43,321 bases of DNA from Paucimonas sp. Its GTDB lineage: Bacteria > Pseudomonadota > Gammaproteobacteria > Burkholderiales > Burkholderiaceae_D. Under the pieces are notes generated by a model, which saw nothing but the letters and a program-made list of their open reading frames with translations, did not search any database and had not been told where the DNA came from. The stretch spans positions 1-43,321 of the forward strand of contig JAQGMC010000140.1 in the NCBI GenBank assembly GCA_028292545.1. Direction: 5' to 3'. Every line of letters begins with the position of its first letter. Positions within the stretch are counted from its first letter, which is position 1. Of the stretch, positions 37,933-43,321 are shown one piece after another. Position numbers and translations under genes: made by a program.

Positions 37933-38703
37933 ATGAGTGCCGGCGTGCTTTTTTCGGCAATCGTCGGCGGCATGCTGTTGCCGCCGCTGGCCATGCTATT
38001 GCTGGCCGCGGCAGGCGGCGTGCTCATGCTGGCAGGGCGCCGTCGCCTGGGCCGAGGCCTGGTGACGCTGGCGCTGGTTTTGCTGGCTGTGCTGTCGACG
38101 CCGCTTGGCGCTTACTGGTTGGCGCATCCACTGGAGGCACAGTCGCGGGCTCTGGTGCAACCGCTTGAAGCAGGCGCGCAGGCAATCGTGATACTAGGCG
38201 GCAGCCGGGCCGAATCGGCGCCCGAGTATGGCGGGCGCGACCAGCCCAGCCTGGTGACGCTGGCACGCTTGCGCTACGGCGCCTTGTTACAGCAACGAAC
38301 CGGCTCGCCCGTGCTGCTCACCGGCGGCAGTCCGGACGGCCGCGAAGAAGCGGAGGCCGTGTTGATGGGCCGCGTCATGCGCGAAAGTTTCATGGTGCCG
38401 GTGCGCTGGGAAGAAACGCGTTCAGATAACACTGCGCAAAACGCGACATACAGCGCCGCACTGCTCAAGCAAGCCGGCGTGAGCCGCATCCTGCTGGTGA
38501 CTGACGCCATTCACATGCCGCGCGCACGCCGCATGTTTGAGGCAACCGGACTGGACGTGATACCGGCGCCCACCTCTTTCAGCAGCGAGCCGCGGCTGCC
38601 CCTGGGCGTGTTGCCCGGCGCGGGTGCGATGGAACGCAGCCGCTATGCGCTGCATGAATGGCTGGGTTTGCTCTGGTATCGCGTTCGATATCTGAACTGG
38701 TGA
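37933..38703 (+). CDS. YdcF/ElyC-family (DUF218) envelope protein
   Basis: A 256-residue inner-membrane protein with two N-terminal helices (about 5-33 and 42-62) and a DUF218 domain. The conserved AIVILGGSRAESAPEYGG, VLLTGGSPDGREEAEAVLMG, ETRSDNTAQNATYSAALLKQAG and ILLVTDAIHMPRARRMFEATG are all present. E. coli ElyC acts in envelope and peptidoglycan integrity, and a similar role is likely. It follows the TonB-like lipoprotein gene. Confidence 0.9.
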   Translation: MSAGVLFSAIVGGMLLPPLAMLLLAAAGGVLMLAGRRRLGRGLVTLALVLLAVLSTPLGAYWLAHPLEAQSRALVQPLEAGAQAIVILGGSRAESAPEYGGRDQPSLVTLARLRYGALLQQRTGSPVLLTGGSPDGREEAEAVLMGRVMRESFMVPVRWEETRSDNTAQNATYSAALLKQAGVSRILLVTDAIHMPRARRMFEATGLDVIPAPTSFSSEPRLPLGVLPGAGAMERSRYALHEWLGLLWYRVRYLNW

Positions 38704-38906
38704 TTACAGCCAGTCTGTAACCGCAACAGCCAAGCAAATACTTCGCGTACGCGTCAACGATCACCAACCACATGATCTGTTTTCGCTCCATCATTTCCAG
38801 TTATGCGACAGCTTGGCGCGCAAAAAAATAAACATCTCCGGCTCGGGTGGATGCGCGCTATCGATTCTGTTTAAATGAAGTCCCTCACTGTCCAGCTCAA
38901 GTCATC

Positions 38907-40040
38907 GTGCGCATCAAAAACCTCTTTGCAGTACTCGTGTCCATCGCAACTGGCGCCGCATCCTTTACCGCCCACGCCGATGTCGTCATCGCCCAATCTG
39001 CGCCCCTCAGTGGTGAAGCTGCCGACGTCGGCAACGGCCTGGCGCTCGGATCCCGCATCTACTTTGAACACGTCAATGCCACCGAAGGCGGCGTCAACGG
39101 TCACAAGATCATCCAGGTCGTGAAAGACGATGGTTACAAAATCGACGCCACGGTAAAAAACACGCGCGACTTCATCGCCGATCCCAAGGTAGTCGCACTG
39201 ACCGGCTACTACGGCACCGACAACGTGTCCGAATTGTTCAAGCAAAGCCTGTTTGACAATACACCGCTGGCGCTGGTGGGTGCATCGACCGGCGCGCGCC
39301 TGCTGCGTGAACCGCTGAACCCCAACATCTTCCACTTGCGCGCCAGCTATGCTGACGAAATCGAAGCAATCGTGCGCCATGTCGATGGCCTGGGCACCAA
39401 GCGCATTGCCGTCTTCTATGAAGAGAATCCCTTCGGCGACGCCGGCGTGCGCGCGCTCGAAGATGCCGCGCGCAAGCGCAATATCGCCGTTGCTGCGCGG
39501 GCGCCATACGAGCCCTATACCACCAAGGTTGACCGTGCGGTGAAGGACGTGCTCGCGGTCGACCCCGATGCCGTGGTGATGATCGCGCTCACCGCGCCGG
39601 CGGCCGAGTTTGTGAAGCTTTACCGCACAGGCGGCGGCCGCGGTTTCCTGTTCAATATATCGACCGCCAATGTCGAGGGAATGACCAAGGCCATCGGCGC
39701 CAAGGTCGCGCAAGGCGTGGGCATATCGCAGGTGTTTCCCTTCCCGTACAGCGCGACGCTGCCGCTGGTTGCGGAATATCAGGGCCTGATGGCACGCTAC
39801 GCCAAGGGGACGCCTTATTCCTATGCAACGATGGAAGGCTTTGTGAATGCCAAGGTGCTGGTGGCGGCGCTGCGCAAGGCTGGACGCGAACCCACGCGCG
39901 CTTCTGTCAAACAGGCCTTGCAGGGACTGGGCCAGATGAGCCTGGGCGGTTACCCGATCAGTTTTGCGCCGAATAACCATGTCGGCTCGCGTTTCGTCGA
40001 ATTGACCGTCGTCAGCAAGAGCGGGAACCTGATGCGCTAG
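38907..40040 (+). CDS. ABC transporter substrate-binding protein (branched-chain/LivJ-like)
   Basis: A 377-residue periplasmic binding protein of the Peripla_BP_6 type, starting with a signal peptide (VRIKNLFAVLVSIATGAASFTAHA) and followed by DVVIAQSAPLSGEAADVGNGLALGSRIYFEHVNATEGGVNG. The GTG at 38907 is selected because it directly begins the signal peptide. A frame upstream to 38847 would give a poor N-terminus. No permease or ATPase genes are nearby, so it is an orphan that may serve a distant transporter or a sensor. The ligand could be an amino acid, amide or aromatic acid. Confidence 0.88.
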   Translation: MRIKNLFAVLVSIATGAASFTAHADVVIAQSAPLSGEAADVGNGLALGSRIYFEHVNATEGGVNGHKIIQVVKDDGYKIDATVKNTRDFIADPKVVALTGYYGTDNVSELFKQSLFDNTPLALVGASTGARLLREPLNPNIFHLRASYADEIEAIVRHVDGLGTKRIAVFYEENPFGDAGVRALEDAARKRNIAVAARAPYEPYTTKVDRAVKDVLAVDPDAVVMIALTAPAAEFVKLYRTGGGRGFLFNISTANVEGMTKAIGAKVAQGVGISQVFPFPYSATLPLVAEYQGLMARYAKGTPYSYATMEGFVNAKVLVAALRKAGREPTRASVKQALQGLGQMSLGGYPISFAPNNHVGSRFVELTVVSKSGNLMR

Positions 40041-40210
40041 CCGGCGCTGATGTGCGCTATTGTGCGGGTAACAATCGGCCGGCGCGCAGCTGGGTTTCCC
40101 AGACTTGGGTTTCCTGACCTTCTTCGCAAGGTGACACCTGCATTGTTTGCCGCCTTTGCGCGGCAGCTGCGCCGGCCGGTGCAAGCCCACCAACCGGCGA
40201 GAGGAATGGC

Positions 40211-41644
40211 ATGGTCGAGCTTTCTGTCGATGTAGCAGTAATCGGTGCCGGCAGCGCTGGGCTTACCGCCTTTCGCGCTGCAAGCACGCACGGCGGCAAG
40301 GTCGTGCTGGTAGAGGAGGGCAGCTACGGCACCACCTGCGCCCGGGTCGGCTGCATGCCCAGCAAGTTGTTGATTGCCGCGGCCAATGTCGCCCACGGCG
40401 CGCGCCACGCCGGCATGTTTGGCATCCAGGCGGGACCGGTCGAAATTAACGGGCCGGCCGTAATGCGCCGCGTGCAGGCCGAACGCGACAGTTTTGTCGA
40501 GTCCGTGGTCGAGAGCACGCAAGCCATTCCAGCGCAATATCGTTTGCAGGGAAGCGCCCGCTTTATCGGCGCAACCAGCTTGCAGGTGGGCGAAGACTGC
40601 ACCGTGCACGCCCGCGCCATCGTGATCGCAACCGGGTCGCGTCCCGTCATTCCGGCTGAACTGCAACCTGCCGGCGACTGGCTCCTGACCAGCGACGATG
40701 TGTTCGAGCTGCTTGACTTGCCGACCTCGGTTGCCGTGGTCGGCGCTGGCGCAATCGGCCTTGAACTCGGGCAGGCGCTGCACCGGCTCGGCGTACGCGT
40801 CGTCATCTATGGTCGTTCAAGCGCGGCGGGCCAGTTGGACGACCCGGTGCTCAAGCCCCTGGCCACCAGGCTTTTCGCCAATGAGCTTGAGCTGTGCCTG
40901 GACAGCACCGTGCTCGGGGTGGTGCGCACCAGCGACGGCGTCCAGCTCAAGGTTCGCGATGCCAGCGGGCGCGAAGCGCGGCATGAATTTGCACGCGTGC
41001 TGTGCGCAACCGGTCGCATACCCAATGTCGACCGGCTCGACTTGCAGCATGCCGGCCTGGCGCTTGACAGCCGTGGCGTGCCGCGCTTCGATCCGTCTAC
41101 CATGCAGTGCGGCGACCAGCCGGTGTTCATTGCCGGCGACGCGAACAATGAACGTCCGCTGTTGCATGAAGCCGTGGCACAGGGACGTATTGCAGGCGAC
41201 AACGCCGGTGCCTGGCCATCGCCAACCGCGCAGTTACGCCAGGTGGCGCTGACGATCGCCTTTTGCGAACCGCAACTTGCCACAGTCGGGCCGCGCTGGT
41301 CGCAGTTGCAACCAGCGCATTGCGTAGTGGGCGCGGCCTCGTTCGATAACCAGGGCCGCAGCCGCGTGATAGGGGAGAACTACGGCGCCTTGCATGTGTA
41401 TGCCGGTCGTGACAGCGGCAAGCTGCTGGGCGCGCAAATCGTCGGACCGCGCGCCGAACACCTGGCCCACTTGCTCGCTTGGGCGCTGCAAGCCGGCATG
41501 ACGATAGAACAGATGCTGGCCATGCCGTTCTACCATCCCGTCATCGAGGAAGGCTTGCGCGCCGCGCTCAAGGATGCGCGCGACCAGTTGCGCAAGTCGC
41601 CGCTTGCGATCGAGCATTGCGACGACTGCACGCCCGGTATTTGA
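40211..41644 (+). CDS. Dihydrolipoyl dehydrogenase-like pyridine nucleotide-disulfide oxidoreductase
   Basis: A 477-residue flavoprotein. The FAD motif VAVIGAGSAGLTAFRAA (residues 8-24), the redox-active disulfide TTCARVGCMPSKL (Cys43, Cys48), the NAD motif VAVVGAGAIGLELGQALHRLG and the second FAD segment FIAGDANNERPLLHEAV are complete. The C-terminal FYHPVIEEGLRAAL provides the catalytic His-Glu pair. It resembles lipoamide dehydrogenases, but there are no 2-oxoacid dehydrogenase genes beside it, so it may be a stand-alone disulfide reductase with another substrate. An intact catalytic set makes activity likely. Confidence 0.92.
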   Translation: MVELSVDVAVIGAGSAGLTAFRAASTHGGKVVLVEEGSYGTTCARVGCMPSKLLIAAANVAHGARHAGMFGIQAGPVEINGPAVMRRVQAERDSFVESVVESTQAIPAQYRLQGSARFIGATSLQVGEDCTVHARAIVIATGSRPVIPAELQPAGDWLLTSDDVFELLDLPTSVAVVGAGAIGLELGQALHRLGVRVVIYGRSSAAGQLDDPVLKPLATRLFANELELCLDSTVLGVVRTSDGVQLKVRDASGREARHEFARVLCATGRIPNVDRLDLQHAGLALDSRGVPRFDPSTMQCGDQPVFIAGDANNERPLLHEAVAQGRIAGDNAGAWPSPTAQLRQVALTIAFCEPQLATVGPRWSQLQPAHCVVGAASFDNQGRSRVIGENYGALHVYAGRDSGKLLGAQIVGPRAEHLAHLLAWALQAGMTIEQMLAMPFYHPVIEEGLRAALKDARDQLRKSPLAIEHCDDCTPGI

Positions 41645-41953
41645 TTGCCGGCGCGGCCGGCCCGGCGCCGGGTTTGCGTGCGAGGTCGCTCAAAGGCTTC
41701 CTGGATGGAAGCTTCGCTCGTTCGTGCGGCTCGTGAAAGCGCCCTCCCTTTCAAGGTGAGGCCGGGGTGGGGGCGTGGTTTAGCAGCGCGCAGAATCCGG
41801 ATTTCTTTACCGACTTGCGATCCGCCAAGCTTGTTTTTCGGAAAACTAGCCACAATTACCATAGGCATGCACTGCGGCGCATCGGCAATTGCGACGTTGG
41901 ACCCAGCCGTCATACCTGCGCAATGCGCATCCCACGGACACAGGAGAACCCAC
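41645..41953. other. 309-bp intergenic stretch with no recognised gene
   Basis: The start is GC-rich and palindromic (CCGGCGCGGCCGG region, 41648-41672), followed by ordinary sequence up to the ElaB-like gene. Open frames continue through it but have no codon or homology support. A promoter for the downstream cluster is expected near 41840-41930, but no convincing pair of boxes was found. Confidence 0.5.
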
Positions 41954-42253
41954 ATGGTTGAATCCCAGCTCAAAACGGTACGTAACGACTTCAGCAGCTT
42001 GCTGCGCGATGCCCAGGCTTTGTTCGTCGAAGCCACCAGCGCCACCGGCGCCAAGGCCGACGACTTGCGCGCGCGCGGCATGGCCTTGCTCGAAGAGGCA
42101 GGCAGCAAGGCAAAGGAATTGCAGGCCGCAGCGCTGGAAGCAGGCAAGGAAATCGCCGATAGCGCCGACGGCTATGTGCGCGAAAACCCCTGGCAGGCAA
42201 TCGGCATTGCCGCTGGCGTCGGCTTTTTGCTTGGCCTGGTCGCCCGACGGTAA
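41954..42253 (+). CDS. ElaB/YqjD-like (DUF883) inner-membrane ribosome-associated protein
   Basis: A 99-residue protein of the DUF883 family: a long amphipathic helical part (FSSLLRDAQALFVEATSATG...LQAAALEAGKEIADSADGYV) and a C-terminal membrane helix after the hallmark RENPWQAIGIAAGVGFLLGLVARR. E. coli homologues are stationary-phase proteins that tether ribosomes to the membrane. CAGGAGAA precedes the ATG at 41954. First gene of a yqjD-yqjE-yqjK-like cluster. Confidence 0.92.
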   Translation: MVESQLKTVRNDFSSLLRDAQALFVEATSATGAKADDLRARGMALLEEAGSKAKELQAAALEAGKEIADSADGYVRENPWQAIGIAAGVGFLLGLVARR

Positions 42254-42263
42254 GCACACCGGC

Positions 42264-42656
42264 ATGCAAAACGAAGAGCTGAGCCCGCCTGGACAACCGG
42301 GCGGCCTGTTCGCCACGGCGGCCAACCTGGCACGCAACGGCCTTGGTCTGGCGATCAGCCGGATCGAGCTTGCCGCCATCGAGCTCGGCGAGGTGCGTAC
42401 GCATTTGCTGAAGCTGGCGCTGCTCGGCGCCCTGGGCTTGGTTGCCGCCTGGTTCGCGCTTGCCTGGTGGTCAGTGCTGATCGTCGTGCTGGCCTGGCCG
42501 GTGATGGGCTGGACCGTGCTTGCGTTGCTGGGCGCCGGCTTTTCGCTTGCCGCAGTCCTGCTGCTCAAGCGGGCGCAAGCCATGCTGCGCGAAGACAAGC
42601 TGTCTTTGCCGGCGACGATGGCCGAGCTGCGCAGCGACCGCGACGCCTTGATGTAA
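42264..42656 (+). CDS. YqjE-like (phage-holin-superfamily / DUF1469) membrane protein
   Basis: A 130-residue protein with two strong hydrophobic helices (about 48-72 and 78-102). The N-terminal part (NLARNGLGLAISRIELAAIELGEVRTHLLKL) matches the YqjE family, often called phage holin family III-like though it is not phage-borne. It lies 10 bp after the DUF883 gene, in the conserved order yqjD-yqjE. Confidence 0.88.
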   Translation: MQNEELSPPGQPGGLFATAANLARNGLGLAISRIELAAIELGEVRTHLLKLALLGALGLVAAWFALAWWSVLIVVLAWPVMGWTVLALLGAGFSLAAVLLLKRAQAMLREDKLSLPATMAELRSDRDALM

Positions 42657-42687
42657 GCATGCACTCACGATAAATGCAGCGGAATAC

Positions 42688-43086
42688 ATGATGAAGCCGA
42701 CCAGGCCCGATTTATCCCTTCCTGCCCAGCAGCGCAAAAAGCTGGTTTTGTTGCAGGGCCAGTTGTTCCGCCTGGGCATGATGGAAGCGCAGAAAACGCT
42801 GGCCATCCAGCTTCAGCCGCAAGCCCTCCTGAACCGGGTTTTCACCCAAGCCGTCGATAGCGGCGTGGATGCCGCGCGCGGATTGCTCTCCCCGGCCGCC
42901 TTGCTTGACGGACGATTTGTCGCCTTGCTGCCAGTCGTTTCAAAGGCCGTCGGCATGCTGCGCCGGCGCCGGTTGCTCGTGCCGGCGGCGCTTACCGTTG
43001 CCGCCGCTGCGGCCGGCTATGTTGGCTGGAAGGCGTTTTCCAGGTGGCGCGCTACCTCCCCGACCCGGCCCGCCGCAAAGACCTGA
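42688..43086 (+). CDS. YqjK-position small membrane protein
   Basis: A 132-residue basic protein with one hydrophobic segment near residues 96-112 (LLVPAALTVAAAAAGYVGWKAF). The N-terminal SLPAQQRKKLVLLQGQLFRLGMMEAQ resembles YqjK-like proteins found after yqjE. The start could be either of two adjacent ATG codons (42688 or 42691). The cluster context is stronger evidence than the sequence. Confidence 0.75.
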   Translation: MMKPTRPDLSLPAQQRKKLVLLQGQLFRLGMMEAQKTLAIQLQPQALLNRVFTQAVDSGVDAARGLLSPAALLDGRFVALLPVVSKAVGMLRRRRLLVPAALTVAAAAAGYVGWKAFSRWRATSPTRPAAKT

Positions 43087-43217
43087 ACGCGCCTTTCCCG
43101 CCTCGTCACGCCACTTTTATAGCTCGAGGGCAAGGCGGAGAACTTCGGTTTACCGGTCAAGTCTGAAAGACGCGTGCACGACACAAAACCACACATAACT
43201 GTTATCAGGGAAATGCC

Positions 43218-43321
43218 ATGGGCAAAGTAGTCATCGCAACGCTCGTCGTCGCCAGCTTGGCCGCGGGTTGCGCAAACATGAATGAAACCCAGCGCGGTAC
43301 GGCGATGGGCGCCGGCGTGGG
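43218..43321 (+). CDS. Start of a glycine-rich lipoprotein (cut by window edge)
   Basis: Only 34 complete codons are visible: MGKVVIATLVVASLAAGCANMNETQRGTAMGAGVG. A signal peptide ends in the lipobox LAAGC, and NETQRGTAMGAG is typical of glycine-zipper or OmpA-type outer-membrane lipoproteins (YiaD-like). The C-terminal part, which would decide the family, is outside the window. Confidence 0.75.
   Translation, partial: MGKVVIATLVVASLAAGCANMNETQRGTAMGAGV

Noticed and set aside
42264..42656. Prophage holin
   Set aside because: The family name includes phage holin, but the gene lies in the standard yqjD-yqjE-yqjK-type chromosomal order and no lysis or phage genes are present.

Overview
The window looks like a chromosomal segment of a betaproteobacterium of the order Burkholderiales, probably family Oxalobacteraceae (Massilia/Telluria/Noviherbaspirillum-like). 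This is inferred from the high GC content, the gene order mnmG-rsmG-(lysE)-parA-parB-atpIBEFHAGDC, the protein sequences, and the mix of DUF1857, DUF2288, DUF883 and YsnF genes. No database search was possible. The segment probably lies near the replication origin, because it carries parAB, a pair of perfect parS sites and a cluster of DnaA-box-like sequences.

Layout. 1-1.4 kb: the start of an iron-type alcohol dehydrogenase (minus strand) and a TSUP-family permease. 1.38-6.4 kb: two inverted parS sites, then mnmG, rsmG, a LysE-type exporter, parA and parB. 6.4-13.8 kb: a perfect hairpin, a strong sigma70-like promoter, the complete F1Fo ATP synthase operon atpI-B-E-F-H-A-G-D-C and its terminator. 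13.8-16.9 kb: an F-box-like protein, a CoA-binding protein, an SGNH hydrolase and hemE. 16.9-17.5 kb: a 606-bp non-coding region with DnaA-box-like sites. 17.5-20.9 kb: priA (with an in-frame 12-bp minisatellite) and a membrane diguanylate cyclase. 20.9-23.6 kb: a stress-protein cluster (one glycine-zipper/YflT-like gene divergent from two YsnF/AvaK genes). 23.7-29.8 kb: a DUF1857 gene, rep helicase, slyX, DUF2288, an acidic low-complexity protein, dinB and rdgC.

29.9-32.5 kb is the most accessory-looking part. tRNA-Asp is followed by two tandem 144-bp modules that each end in a copy of the tRNA 3' end. Next comes a type IV AbiEi/AbiEii toxin-antitoxin pair with two perfect 28-bp palindromes upstream, then a truncated Fic-family remnant and a degenerate copy of the tRNA-linked repeat.

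32.5-36.6 kb: a minus-strand MFS exporter-cupin-zinc alcohol dehydrogenase cluster divergent from a LysR regulator, which looks like a unit for handling aldehydes or related small molecules. 36.7-41.6 kb: two lipoproteins, a YdcF-like protein, an orphan branched-chain-type periplasmic binding protein and a dihydrolipoyl-dehydrogenase-like flavoprotein. 41.9-43.3 kb: an ElaB/YqjD-YqjE-YqjK-like membrane stress cluster and the start of a glycine-rich lipoprotein cut by the window edge.

The best leads for something undescribed are the tandem tRNA-tail modules next to the AbiE island, the F-box-like protein beside the atp operon, the DnaA-box cluster between hemE and priA, and a Gln-to-Pro change in motif III of the Rep helicase.
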